Of a stretch of 64,000 bases of DNA, positions 36,131 to 45,643 are shown piece after piece; position 1 is the first letter of the stretch; each line of letters begins with the position of its first letter. The notes beneath the pieces are model-generated. The model saw only the letters and a program-made list of their open reading frames with translations, ran no database searches and was not told the origin of the DNA. Origin of the DNA: JAPPHA01 sp965220985 (lineage in GTDB: Bacteria; Pseudomonadota; Alphaproteobacteria; Rhodobacterales; Rhodobacteraceae); assembly GCA_965220985.1 (NCBI GenBank), contig OZ244854.1, forward strand, positions 3,782,001 through 3,846,000, read 5' to 3'. A program made the position numbers and the translations under genes.

Positions 36131-37336
36131 GTGAACGATCGGGCCTTTGCGATGCATCTCTCTCGGCGAATCGACGGCATCAACGCCGGTGGCAGCGACG
36201 GATGGGAAGTCCACTACCTGGCGCGCGAACAATTGGCCGCCGGGCGTGAGGTGCTCGATCTCACGATCGGTGATCACGACTTCAGAACCGCATCGGCGAT
36301 CATCGACGCGATGGACCGAAGCGCGAGGGGGGGCAACACCGGTTATTCGCCGGTCCATGGATTTCCGGCGCTCCGTCGCGCGATCGCGGCTCGATTCGAA
36401 TCTCGAACGGGCGTTGCAACCTCGCCGGAAAACGTCATCGTCACGGCGGGCGCTCAGGCCGCCTTGTTCGCGTCGCACCTTGCGGTGCTCGAGAGCGGAG
36501 TGACCGGGCTGTACGTCGATCCGTACTACGCGACCTTCCCGGGCACGATCCGGGCAACCGGCGCAAAAGCGGTCGCCGTTCCAACCAGGGCCGAGAACGG
36601 ATTTGTCCCAAGTGCCGAAGACATTCTCGCCCAGATGGATGACAGCGTTCGTTCGATCCTCATCAATTCGCCCAACAATCCGACAGGGTCGGTTTACGGC
36701 CGCGATGCGATTGCCGAAATCGGCAAGGTCTGCACCGAGCATGACCTCTGGCTGATTTCGGACGAAGTCTACGAGAGCCAGGTCTGGTCGGAAACGCATG
36801 TTTCCCCCCGTTCCATTCCCGAACTTGCGGATCGAACGCTGGTCGTTGGGTCGCTCTCCAAGAGCCACGCGATGACCGGTTTCCGCTGCGGATGGCTTGT
36901 CGCCCCAACAGAGGTCATCTCGCGAATCACCGATCTTGCGACAGTCAGCACCTATGGAATCTCGGGTTTCGTGCAGGATGCGGCGCTGAAGGCCATCGTC
37001 GACGGTGACGCGATCGAGGCCCAGGTCGCGGGCATGTACCGAAAACGGCGCGAGGTCGCCATCGAATGCCTGGAAGGTGCGACCTCGGTGCGAGCGGCTC
37101 CGCCAAGCGGTGCGATGTACGTCCTTCTCGACGTCACGCCGACCGGCCTCTCGGGCATCGAGTTCGCCCGTCGCCTTCTCGAGGAGCGCGAAATCGCCGT
37201 GATGCCCGGAGAGAGCTTCGGCCAGGCGACCGCCGGTCATGTTCGGATCGCCCTGACGACCGAAGCGGGCAGGCTCTCGACCGCACTGAACGAAATCGTG
37301 GCTTTCGCGGCTGAAGTGGAGGCGGCGAGCGGATGA
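36131..37336 (+). CDS. Class I/II PLP aminotransferase (AspC-like)
   Basis: 401 residues. The PLP lysine is in GSLSKSHAMTGFRCGWL; the cofactor-binding INSPNNPTG and ISDEVYE motifs are intact, and the alpha-carboxylate Arg lies near HVRIALT. The GTG at 36131 is taken as start; an ATG 21 bp downstream is an alternative. It probably moves amino groups from an aromatic or aliphatic amino acid to 2-oxoglutarate. The next gene, a PLP decarboxylase, follows 15 bp later, suggesting a joint amino-acid pathway. Confidence 0.85.
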   Translation: MNDRAFAMHLSRRIDGINAGGSDGWEVHYLAREQLAAGREVLDLTIGDHDFRTASAIIDAMDRSARGGNTGYSPVHGFPALRRAIAARFESRTGVATSPENVIVTAGAQAALFASHLAVLESGVTGLYVDPYYATFPGTIRATGAKAVAVPTRAENGFVPSAEDILAQMDDSVRSILINSPNNPTGSVYGRDAIAEIGKVCTEHDLWLISDEVYESQVWSETHVSPRSIPELADRTLVVGSLSKSHAMTGFRCGWLVAPTEVISRITDLATVSTYGISGFVQDAALKAIVDGDAIEAQVAGMYRKRREVAIECLEGATSVRAAPPSGAMYVLLDVTPTGLSGIEFARRLLEEREIAVMPGESFGQATAGHVRIALTTEAGRLSTALNEIVAFAAEVEAASG

Positions 37337-37351
37337 TCCCCATGTCATTGC

Positions 37352-38800
37352 ATGCACGGCCACGAGCAGAACAAACGAATCACGAGGTCCGATCAAGTGC
37401 GATACGCTGACTATCGCCGGTGGAGCAACCGGGCGACCGACTGGATCGAGGGTTATCACGCCTCGATGAACGACCTGCCTGTCCGTTCGGCGGTCAAGCC
37501 GGGCGACATCCTGGCGCGGATTCCCGACATGCCGCCAGAGCAACCCGAAGAAATGGAGCGCGTTTTTGCAGATTTCGAGAAGATCATCCCTGGCGGGCTG
37601 ACCCATTGGCAACACCCGAGATTCTTTGCCTATTTCTCGGCGAACGCGGCCCCGGCCTCCATGATCGCCGAACAGATCGCAAGTGCCATCGGCGCCGTCG
37701 GCATGCTGTGGCAAACTTCGCCCGCCGTCACCGAGCTCGAGATCGCCATGACCGGATGGATGCGCGCGGCGCTCGGCTTGCCCTCGGAGTTTTCGGGGGT
37801 CATCCAGGACAGCGCTTCCTCTGCAACGCTCGCGGCCATCTTGACCATGCGCGAATCCGCGCTCGACTTCGAAGGCAATCGCTCCGGACTCTCCGAGAGC
37901 AGAAGAATACGAATCTATGCCTCCGATCAGGCTCACAGTTCGCTGGACAAGGCGATCAGGATCGCGGGAGTCGGCCAGGACAACCTGGTCAAGATTCCAA
38001 CCGATGACAGCCTTGCCATGTCGCCACAGCACCTCGAAATACAGATAGAACAGGACCGCAAGGACGGCCACTGTCCCGCAGGTGTTGCGGCGGTCATCGG
38101 CGGGACATCCATCGGGGCGTCCGACAGGTTGCGCCCGATTCTCGAGATCTGCCGTGATCAGGGTCTCTACAGCCACGTCGATGCGGCCTGGGCAGGATCG
38201 GCGATGATCTGTCCCGAGTTCCGGCACGTGTGGGATGGAGTCGAGCTTGCAGACAGTCTCGTGTTCAACCCCCACAAGTGGCTCGGTGCCCAGTTCGACT
38301 GTTCGGTCCAGTTTCTGGCCGATCCATCGAAACAAGTCCAGACGCTGAGCGTCCGTCCCGGATACCTGCAGACACGCGAGCATGCTCAGGTGACGGATTT
38401 CAGCGACTGGAGCATCCAGTTGGGGCGGCGGTTCCGCGCGCTGAAGATCTGGTTCCTGCTGCGGGCCTACGGGCTCGAGGGACTTCGACAGCGAATTCGA
38501 AATCACGTGGCCTGGGCACAGGAACTCGAAGATCGGATCGCGACGATTCCGGAAATCGAGATCACGTCGAGTTGCCGGTTTTCGCTGTTTGCCTTTCGCC
38601 ATGTCCCCGCGGACGGATCCGACCCGGACGCCGCGACGGACCGACTTCTGCAAGCGATCAATTCAGACGGCCGGGTGTATCTGACCCAGACGACAGACAA
38701 CGACAAGTATGTCATCCGCGTCCAGGTCGGACAGTTCGACACCACCCGCGAAGATGTTCTGACGGTTGCAGACGTCGTTCGCGAGCTTTTGCCCCAGTAG
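37352..38800 (+). CDS. Group II PLP decarboxylase, aromatic-L-amino-acid type
   Basis: 482 residues. The fold resembles aromatic amino acid or tyrosine decarboxylases: early THWQHPRFFAYF, central HVDAAWAGSAMICPEFR and the PLP lysine in VFNPHKWLG near residue 309. The active-site tyrosine/loop is not clearly assigned. Closely spaced after an aminotransferase. Some members of this family are aldehyde synthases, so product may be an amine or an aldehyde. Confidence 0.87.
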   Translation: MHGHEQNKRITRSDQVRYADYRRWSNRATDWIEGYHASMNDLPVRSAVKPGDILARIPDMPPEQPEEMERVFADFEKIIPGGLTHWQHPRFFAYFSANAAPASMIAEQIASAIGAVGMLWQTSPAVTELEIAMTGWMRAALGLPSEFSGVIQDSASSATLAAILTMRESALDFEGNRSGLSESRRIRIYASDQAHSSLDKAIRIAGVGQDNLVKIPTDDSLAMSPQHLEIQIEQDRKDGHCPAGVAAVIGGTSIGASDRLRPILEICRDQGLYSHVDAAWAGSAMICPEFRHVWDGVELADSLVFNPHKWLGAQFDCSVQFLADPSKQVQTLSVRPGYLQTREHAQVTDFSDWSIQLGRRFRALKIWFLLRAYGLEGLRQRIRNHVAWAQELEDRIATIPEIEITSSCRFSLFAFRHVPADGSDPDAATDRLLQAINSDGRVYLTQTTDNDKYVIRVQVGQFDTTREDVLTVADVVRELLPQ

Positions 38801-39201
38801 CCGGCCAGCCAGTTGGCGCATCAGGCCCCTTTCTCCAGCAATAGTCGAACACGTCCGGTCAATCCGGATCGCTCTGCAACGAACCTGCAAGGCGAGTTGA
38901 ACGACACGGCAGGTTTCCGTCACTTTGATCGATAGGGGTGGATGAAAGCTGCGCGCTCCGCACACGGCTGGCTACGCTCTGCCGGTCCCGCGGCGAACTC
39001 CGGTTTGACAACGCAAGGGCGGAGATTTAACGCTCGTGTACCGTCCCCTTTCCAGGAGTGGGAAAGTTGGTCGATCTGAGCTGGTTGAAAGCGCTGATTT
39101 CGCTGACGATTGGAGCAAGTCGCGGTCGAGCGGCACGCGGTTCACCCATCAGGTGAACCGAACCCCGCATTCGCGTCCAATCTCCAGAACAGGGTATCCC
39201 C
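38801..39201. other. Intergenic region upstream of the MttB-family gene
   Basis: 401 bp. No gene recognised; contains a purine-rich GGAGATTTAACG and a CCAGGAGTGGGA stretch but no convincing riboswitch fold was seen. The methyltransferase promoter is expected here. Confidence 0.35.
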
Positions 39202-40743
39202 ATGAACGACACCAGACCACGCAGGGCGGGCGGCCGAGCGGCGCGACGCACCATGCGTGCAGCGCCGCTGCCAAGAGACCTCAGGCCAATCTGGCCCGGC
39301 ATGGAGGGCGGCACCTACAAGCCCCTGACCGACGCCGACATCGACCGAATTCATCGGGCGGCGCTTGACGCCCTCGAAGAGATCGGCCTTGCCGATGCAC
39401 CGGAATCCGGCATCGAAATCATGACCGGCGCAGGCGCCATCCTTGGCGATGACGGTCGGCTTCGGTTTCCCCGCGCGCTCGTCGAAGACACGCTCGCGAT
39501 CGCGGCACGGCAATTGATCCTCCATGGCCGCGATGCACGCCACGACCTGGACCTCTCCGGTCAGCGGGTGCATTTCGGAACGGCCGGCGCCGCCGTTCAC
39601 CTCGTCGACGCCGAAAACCGGGAGTATCGGGAGTGTCGGGTCCAGGATCTTCACGATGCCGCGCGCATCGTCGAGAGACTCGACAATGTCCATTTCTTCC
39701 AACGACCGATGGTCTGCCGCGACGTTGCGGACAATTTCGAAATGGATCTGAACACGATCTACGCGAGCTGCACCGGAACGCTCAAGCATGTCGGCACGAG
39801 TTTCACCGAAGCGGAATTCATGCCCGGCGCGTTCGAGCTGATCCACATGATCGCCGGGTCGGAAAAGGCGTTTCGGGACCGACCGTTCGTGTCCAACTCG
39901 AACTGCTTCGTGGTGCCGCCAATGAAGTTTGCCACCGAAAGCTGCTTGGTTCTTGAAGCCTGCGTTCGTGGCGGAATGCCCGTCCTGCTTCTTTCGGCAG
40001 GACAGGCCGGGGCGACTGCGCCAGCGCCGATCGCGGGCGCCATCGTCCAGGCCACGGCGGAATGCCTGGCCGGGCTGGTCTACGTGAACGCGATCACGCC
40101 GGGCTTTCCTGCCATCATGGGCACGTGGCCGTTCGTTTCCGATCTTCGGACCGGCGCCATGTCGGGCGGATCGGGGGAGCAGGCGCTCTTGACGGCGGGC
40201 TGCGCCCAGATGCACAGGTTCTACGGGCTGCCGGGCGGTGCGGCGGCAGGCATTGCCGATGCGAAGCTGCCTGACATGCAGGCCGGTTACGAACAGGCGC
40301 ACTCGAACGTGATGGCCGGGCTGTCAGGCCTCAACCTCGTCTACGAAGCCGCAGGGATGCATGCATCCCTCTTGGGATTCTGTCTCGAGAGCCTCATCAT
40401 CGGCGATGACCTGCTTGGACAGTCGATGCGATGCGTCCGAGGAATCGAGGTCACCGAGGACAGTGTTTCGCTGGAAGTCATGAGGAGCGTTTGCCTGGAT
40501 GGTCCGGGTCACTATCTCGGCCACCAGCAGACACTCGATCTGATGCAGACCGAGTACATCTACCCGGAGATCGCCGACAGGACGTCACCCAAGGAGTGGC
40601 AGGAAAACGACCGGCCAGACCTTCTCGAATCAGCCATTCGCAGAAAGAACGAGATCCTGTCAGCACCCTCGCCCGCGCGACTTCCGCCCGACCGCGACCT
40701 GGAAATTCGGAACGCATTCAAGATACACTTGCCCGCCGCGTGA
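39202..40743 (+). CDS. Non-pyrrolysine MttB-family corrinoid methyltransferase
   Basis: 513 residues. TIM-barrel methyltransferase that probably transfers a methyl group from a quaternary or tertiary amine (glycine betaine, proline betaine, carnitine or similar) to a corrinoid protein. The family features are the opening GMEGGTYKPLTDADIDRIHRAAL, the HFGTAGAAVH strand and a Gly-rich GGAAAGIADAKLPDMQAGYEQ segment. There is no in-frame amber codon, so this is the MtgB-like branch that lacks pyrrolysine rather than trimethylamine MttB. The RamA-like activator at 1050-3113 could service the pathway. Corrinoid protein and second methyltransferase are not in the window. Confidence 0.88.
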   Translation: MNDTRPRRAGGRAARRTMRAAPLPRDLRPIWPGMEGGTYKPLTDADIDRIHRAALDALEEIGLADAPESGIEIMTGAGAILGDDGRLRFPRALVEDTLAIAARQLILHGRDARHDLDLSGQRVHFGTAGAAVHLVDAENREYRECRVQDLHDAARIVERLDNVHFFQRPMVCRDVADNFEMDLNTIYASCTGTLKHVGTSFTEAEFMPGAFELIHMIAGSEKAFRDRPFVSNSNCFVVPPMKFATESCLVLEACVRGGMPVLLLSAGQAGATAPAPIAGAIVQATAECLAGLVYVNAITPGFPAIMGTWPFVSDLRTGAMSGGSGEQALLTAGCAQMHRFYGLPGGAAAGIADAKLPDMQAGYEQAHSNVMAGLSGLNLVYEAAGMHASLLGFCLESLIIGDDLLGQSMRCVRGIEVTEDSVSLEVMRSVCLDGPGHYLGHQQTLDLMQTEYIYPEIADRTSPKEWQENDRPDLLESAIRRKNEILSAPSPARLPPDRDLEIRNAFKIHLPAA

Positions 40744-40878
40744 CCTGCCGCCCGTCCCGGAACGCGCAACCGCATCGCATGGAATCGCCGCCGGACTGCC
40801 TGCGCAGTCACTGAAGTCGAGAGCTGTGCCGTTGCATCGGAAGGGCGCCAGCCAACGACCCGCGCCCGGGAGCAGAGG

Positions 40879-41652
40879 TCAAGCGGTGACGGTGCGGAAA
40901 TCCTGCGCGACGCCCGAGACAGCCTTGGCGAGAATTCCAAGGTCGTTGCCCGCAGCCAGGAAATTCGCGCCCCAACTGACGTACTTGCGCGCGGTTTCCG
41001 CATTGCCGACATAGATGCCCGCCGAGCGACCCGCGTCGCGGATTCGCGTCAATGTCGACTCGATCGCCTTTTGAACGTCGGGGTGTGCCGGATTGCCGAG
41101 GTGGCCCATGTCCGCCGACAGGTCGGATGGTCCGATGAACAGGCAATCGACTCCGTCAACGCCGAGCAAGGCATCGAGGTTTTGCAATGCCTTCCTGCTT
41201 TCGAGCTGAATGATCAGGCACGCTTCCTGATTGGCGGTCGAGAGGTAGTCGTCGGTCAGGCCGAACTGTCCCGCCCTCGTTCCGGACGCCACGCCCCGAA
41301 TCCCCTCGGGCGGATAACGCATGGCTTGCACCAGTGCCTCGGCGTATTCGACCGAATCCACCATCGGGATGAGGAGGGTCTGTGCGCCTGCATCCATGAA
41401 CTGCTTGATCAGATGAGGCTGCCCTTCGACGACCCTGACAACGGCAGGTGTCCCGGTCGCATCCAACGCGACCAACTGGTCGCGGACCGAAAGCACGTCA
41501 TTCGTGGAGTGCTCGCTGTCGATGACGATCCAGTCGAATCCGGCGTGGCCGAGGAGCTCGGCTGCAAGCGGGGAGCCGAGACTGTGAAACAGGCCCACGC
41601 TGGGCTGTCCCTCGCGCAACATTCGCTTCAGTTCGTTGATTCGTGCCGGCAT
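40879..41652 (-). CDS. HpcH/HpaI-family aldolase
   Basis: 257 residues, class II pyruvate-dependent aldolase or lyase fold. The substrate-base region is FDWIVIDSEHS; metal ligands are expected in LIIQLESRKA (Glu) and FIGPSDLSADMG (Asp). Members cleave 2-oxo-4-hydroxy acids to pyruvate (or glyoxylate-type units) plus an aldehyde. It begins 12 bp after a fumarase-superfamily lyase on the same strand, so the two probably act in one catabolic pathway under the nearby LysR regulator. Confidence 0.87.
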   Translation of the reverse strand: MPARINELKRMLREGQPSVGLFHSLGSPLAAELLGHAGFDWIVIDSEHSTNDVLSVRDQLVALDATGTPAVVRVVEGQPHLIKQFMDAGAQTLLIPMVDSVEYAEALVQAMRYPPEGIRGVASGTRAGQFGLTDDYLSTANQEACLIIQLESRKALQNLDALLGVDGVDCLFIGPSDLSADMGHLGNPAHPDVQKAIESTLTRIRDAGRSAGIYVGNAETARKYVSWGANFLAAGNDLGILAKAVSGVAQDFRTVTA

Positions 41653-41664
41653 GTGATCGACTCC

Positions 41665-43023
41665 TCAATCCGGGTCCGAGTTCCCTCTCCGATCGGCTCG
41701 ATCAAGCCCGATCGACAGTGAACCGAGGAACTGTTCGACGATTTCCCGGGCTTCGCCGATTTGCGATGCGGGTGCAAACACCTCGTCCCAATCGATCGAC
41801 ATTCCCGGGTCGGTCCTTTCCTCGAGAATCTCTCTCAAGGGACGCCCCTGCTCGATGGCATCCTGGCAGGACCTCTTGACGATATCGCGGGCTGACACAA
41901 GACCGATGTGCTCGGCGAGCGCGAAACATGCCGATTCGCCCATCATGACGCCGCCCGACGACTCAAGCACGCGACTGGCTTTCACCTCATCGACCGACAT
42001 CGTCTGAACAGCTTCGGTGGTCAGCAGCATTGCCGATCCGGTCATGACGATCATGTTCTGCAAAGCCTCTCGTTCCTGGAACCAGGCGGTGCCGTCGCGT
42101 TCCTGCGGATGAATCATGGCCTCTTGGACCTGTGCGACGAGTCCCGCATTGATTCTTGCGATCGCGAGGATCGCTTCTTCGCGTGTCGGGTTTGACTTGT
42201 GCGGCATCGTGCTCGAACTGCCACCGCCCCCCGCCCGAACGCCGTCGTCGGCCTGGGCCGAAAGCAGCAGGTCGAGCGCGAGCTTCCCGAGGCTCCCCGT
42301 GATCATCGCAAGAATGCCGGCGAATTCTGCGAAACCGTCTCTTGCCGTGTGCCACGGCATCGCCTCGTCGCCGAGATCGAGTTTCTTTGCGAGCAGCGAA
42401 GCGGTTTCGATGCCCCTGCCCTCGAAAGCCGACAGGTTGCCTGAAGCCCCGGCGAGGCTGACGACCAGCAACCGTGGTCGCAGTTCCTTCAGACGATCCC
42501 GATGCCGCACGAGCGGCGCGAGCCAACCCGCGATTCGAAGTCCGTGGGTCGTGGGGGTCGCGACCTGGTTTCGCGTTCTTGCCGCAATGACGGTTTCCGC
42601 ATGCTCGGACGCCAGTGACGCCAGTCTTCCGATGATGACTTTCAGTCGGATGTCGAACTCGTCGAGCACATCCCTCAGGCAGAGGACGAGCGCCGTGTCC
42701 ATGACGTCCTGGCTGGTTGGTCCCCGATGGACCAGGTTGGCAAGTTGCCCCGCGCCTTCGTCCGCCAGGTACTGTCTGAAGTCGGCGAGAATGGCCGGAA
42801 CCGGTACACCGTCGCGAACGTACCCTGATCTGACATTTTCACGATCAGGCATAAAGTGCTCGGCGAAGTCCGCAAGGAGTTCTGCATCTTCAGGCGACAT
42901 CAACCCCAAGGACGCCTGGACTTCTGCGAGGGCAGTCTCCACCCGCATGATCTCCAGGATCTGTACGTCCTCCGAAATCAGCGAAGCAATTTCCCGATCT
43001 TGAAACAGCGGGTTCTTCCACAT
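41665..43023 (-). CDS. Fumarase/aspartase-superfamily lyase (PcaB/adenylosuccinate-lyase-like)
   Basis: 452 residues from the ATG at 43023; a TTG-initiated extension of 15 residues reaches 43068 but lacks support. The superfamily signature GSSSTMPHKSNP carries the catalytic serine loop. HRGPTSQDVMDTALV and TPTTHGLRIAGW are the other conserved regions. Layout is closest to 3-carboxy-muconate cycloisomerase and adenylosuccinate lyase relatives. With no other protocatechuate genes nearby, a C-N lyase acting on an amino-acid adduct is just as likely. Operon with the HpcH-type aldolase. Confidence 0.82.
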   Translation of the reverse strand: MWKNPLFQDREIASLISEDVQILEIMRVETALAEVQASLGLMSPEDAELLADFAEHFMPDRENVRSGYVRDGVPVPAILADFRQYLADEGAGQLANLVHRGPTSQDVMDTALVLCLRDVLDEFDIRLKVIIGRLASLASEHAETVIAARTRNQVATPTTHGLRIAGWLAPLVRHRDRLKELRPRLLVVSLAGASGNLSAFEGRGIETASLLAKKLDLGDEAMPWHTARDGFAEFAGILAMITGSLGKLALDLLLSAQADDGVRAGGGGSSSTMPHKSNPTREEAILAIARINAGLVAQVQEAMIHPQERDGTAWFQEREALQNMIVMTGSAMLLTTEAVQTMSVDEVKASRVLESSGGVMMGESACFALAEHIGLVSARDIVKRSCQDAIEQGRPLREILEERTDPGMSIDWDEVFAPASQIGEAREIVEQFLGSLSIGLDRADRRGNSDPD

Positions 43024-43179
43024 TTTTTGATCTCTCTGCGGTTCCTGGTTTGCCTTCGCAACGATCAATCAACCAGAATCGCCGCGATGAGAACCCCGAA
43101 TTGCGCGAAATCGCAAGGAAATCGAGCGAAGCTGTGCCGGAGCTCCTTGCTTGGCGCACGCAATCCAACGGCAAAACGA

Positions 43180-44088
43180 TCAGGCCGCTGTTACGGGCAC
43201 ACGATCGGCAAGTGACGATTCCATCTCCATCCAGTCGAGAAAAGCGTCGGACGCCGGTGTGCGGGCGTGCGCGGACGGCGACAGGAGATAGTAGCCTTCG
43301 TTCAATTTTCCACGAAACTCGAAGGGACGAACCAGGTCGCCTTTTTCAAGCAGGTCCGAGACCAGCGAGTCGTGCGCCATCGACATGCCTGCACCGTTAA
43401 GCGCCGCCGTGATCGCGATCACGAACGTGGAGGTCAGATTGACGTCATTTTCGCGACCGAACTCCATTCCCTGCATCTTGAACCAGTTGCCCCACGTTCC
43501 GGAGACACCGACGCAGTCGAGCAGCGTTGCAGAGTTCAGGTCGACATCGCCACTCTGATAGCCGGGCGAACAAACGGGAAAAAAGCGCTCTTCGGCGAGC
43601 CGGATCGCCGCTCTCGACATGTCGTCGCCCCGTCCGAAACGGATTTCGACGGATGCGTTTGCGGCATTGCGTTCGGGATCCCAGATCGGCGTCACTATGT
43701 TGAGCACGAGCCAGGGACATGCGGCGTAGAGTCGGTGCAAGCGCGGCGCCAGCCAGAACACCGAGAAGGCCATGTTGCACTGGATGGTCATGTTGCGGCC
43801 CCGGTCGCCTCCGACACAGGCCCGGGTGCTCGTGGCAATCAGGTCGAATGCGTCACGCAGCCCCGGCAGGTAATTCGCACCAACCTCGGTCAGTTCGAGG
43901 GCGCGAGTCTTGCGAACGAAAAGGTCGCGACCAAGGAACGACTCGAGGCTGCGGACATGCTGCGAAACGGCGGACTGCGTCAGGTTGAGTTCGCCCGCAG
44001 CGCGCGTGAAACTCAGGTGGCGCGCGGTGGCCTCGAACGCCCGCAGCCAGTTGAGAGGTGGGAGGCCGGAGTTCTGCATTTGACCCAT
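43180..44088 (-). CDS. LysR-family transcriptional regulator, GcvA-like
   Basis: 302 residues. Winged helix-turn-helix at the N-terminus (PPLNWLRAFEATARHLSFTRAA then LTQSAVSQHVRSLE), followed by a periplasmic-binding-protein-like effector domain. The N-terminus resembles GcvA/TrpI-type regulators. It is oriented with the downstream lyase and aldolase (111 bp gap) and divergent from the desaturase gene; either or both may be its target. Confidence 0.92.
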   Translation of the reverse strand: MGQMQNSGLPPLNWLRAFEATARHLSFTRAAGELNLTQSAVSQHVRSLESFLGRDLFVRKTRALELTEVGANYLPGLRDAFDLIATSTRACVGGDRGRNMTIQCNMAFSVFWLAPRLHRLYAACPWLVLNIVTPIWDPERNAANASVEIRFGRGDDMSRAAIRLAEERFFPVCSPGYQSGDVDLNSATLLDCVGVSGTWGNWFKMQGMEFGRENDVNLTSTFVIAITAALNGAGMSMAHDSLVSDLLEKGDLVRPFEFRGKLNEGYYLLSPSAHARTPASDAFLDWMEMESSLADRVPVTAA

Positions 44089-44330
44089 TACTCATGCATT
44101 AGATTTTCTAATGGACTACCTCAGGATTCATCGTTTGTCAGCTTCGAATTCTCGTGAATTGATCTCGCCATTGCAGAGCCGTGACGGTGGCGCATCGATG
44201 GCAGATTTCGTGGGAGAATCGGACGGGTTGCTCGATCCGTCACTCGCTTGCAGTGCGCCGACCCAGTGTCCTGCCAAAGTCGTCACGTTTCGGTTGTCGC
44301 TTGAACGAGCTGACAGGTTGAGGATCGCCG

Positions 44331-45359
44331 ATGTCTCTTGACGCTCCAACCAATGCGGCTTCGTCGGGCGTCTGCCTCGACCGGAAATCCCTCAAGAGAA
44401 TCGCGACCCGTTCGGACAGGCCAGGGCTGATCTATCTTGCGACCTGGATTCTCTCGCTCGCCCTGGCGGGCAGCCTGGTCTGGATCAGCATCGGAACCGC
44501 TTGGGTCTGGCCAGCCATGTTTGTCCATGGCGTGCTTCTGACCGTGCCATCCTATTCGCTCAGCCACGAAACCGCTCACGGAACTGCATTCCGAAGCCGG
44601 CGGCTGGGCGAGGCCGTTCTGTGGGTCACGTCATTGATTTACATGGAGGAACCGCTCCATCGTCGCTACACCCACACGAATCATCACAGCCATACCTGGC
44701 ATGTCGGCAAGGACAGCCAGATGCCCTTCGACACGCCCATGACGTTTGGCGGATGGGTGGCCGAAATCACCGGGTTCGCGTTGTTGCGTTTTCACATGCT
44801 GGCATTCCTGCGACTCGCGACACGGAACTACACCGAAACGATGCGGTCGGTCGCGCCTGAGCAGGACTTGCCGAAAATGACCAGAAACGCGCGCGTGATG
44901 CTGGCCATCTATGGACTGATCGCCGCAGCACCCTTTGGCGGGATCTGGTGGCCGATCTGGCTCCTTGCCATTCCCCGCGTGCTTGGCACACCCGTCATGC
45001 TCCTGTTCACGCTGATCCAGCACGTCGAACTGCAAGAGAATTCGCCATCGATTCTGGAGAGCACACGCTCGTTTCGCGGCAACTGGCTGGTCGGTTTCCT
45101 CTACCTGAACATGAACAATCACGTGGAGCACCACCTCTATCCGCAGGTGCCGTTCTACGCCCTGCCCGACCTTGCGCGCGAGATCGAGGACCAGGTTCCC
45201 GCCCCTGACCCGGGGTTCTTCCGCACGAACTGGGAAGTCTTCGTGGTGACGTTGCGCCGTTCGTTGGGGCTGTCGACAAAGGCTGCCAGCATCAGACAGG
45301 CCCCGCACATGATCACCGAGGGAGGACCAGTTGAGCGATTCGCTTGCAGGTCGATGTGA
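44331..45359 (+). CDS. Membrane fatty-acid-desaturase-superfamily di-iron enzyme
   Basis: 342 residues with several hydrophobic segments. The three histidine boxes that bind the di-iron centre are present: HETAH (about residue 81), HRRYTHTNHHSH and NNHVEHHLYP. It is an integral membrane desaturase or hydroxylase; substrate may be acyl lipid or a small molecule. It is divergent from the LysR gene and upstream, in the same direction, of the DddP-like gene. Confidence 0.86.
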   Translation: MSLDAPTNAASSGVCLDRKSLKRIATRSDRPGLIYLATWILSLALAGSLVWISIGTAWVWPAMFVHGVLLTVPSYSLSHETAHGTAFRSRRLGEAVLWVTSLIYMEEPLHRRYTHTNHHSHTWHVGKDSQMPFDTPMTFGGWVAEITGFALLRFHMLAFLRLATRNYTETMRSVAPEQDLPKMTRNARVMLAIYGLIAAAPFGGIWWPIWLLAIPRVLGTPVMLLFTLIQHVELQENSPSILESTRSFRGNWLVGFLYLNMNNHVEHHLYPQVPFYALPDLAREIEDQVPAPDPGFFRTNWEVFVVTLRRSLGLSTKAASIRQAPHMITEGGPVERFACRSM

Positions 45360-45424
45360 AACGGAGCCTTGTCGGAAATGCATTCGATTTCGTCGTGACC
45401 AGTGTCGGCCAACCAAGGACAGAA

Positions 45425-45643
45425 ATGAAATTCTTTCAAAAGAGCGGTGACGGTTCGCCCGATCTCGATCAGCAGCGACTGCCTTGTCATGGCAAGAACA
45501 GTCTCGAATTCGACCGGTTTCTCCAGCGTGCCCTGGTCGCGTTGCTGCGGTTCACGGGAATCGGTATCGGCAGATTCCTGGGCATCATGATTCGATTGCC
45601 CGCCCTGCCCGTGCCTTTGCAAACGGAGTCGATCGACCAATGA
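45425..45643 (+). CDS. Possible small membrane-associated protein before the DddP-like gene
   Basis: 72-codon frame with an AAGGA ribosome binding site 5 nt before the ATG and an ATGA overlap with the next gene. A hydrophobic C-terminal stretch (LVALLRFTGIGIGRFLGIMI) could be one membrane helix. No family recognised. The start signals favour a real gene, but it may be chance. Confidence 0.4.
   Translation: MKFFQKSGDGSPDLDQQRLPCHGKNSLEFDRFLQRALVALLRFTGIGIGRFLGIMIRLPALPVPLQTESIDQ

Noticed and set aside
36089..38653. Very long minus-strand open frame (about 850 codons) opposite the aminotransferase and decarboxylase genes
   Set aside because: It is the antisense of two well-supported PLP enzymes, is rich in Arg/Asp/Gly with no motif, and arises from the high-GC codon pattern.
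39142..40302. 386-codon minus-strand frame opposite the MttB-family gene
   Set aside because: Antisense of a gene with recognisable family sequence; composition atypical for protein.
39202..40743. Possible pyrrolysine-containing MttB
   Set aside because: The frame has no in-frame amber codon, so it belongs to the non-pyrrolysine branch.
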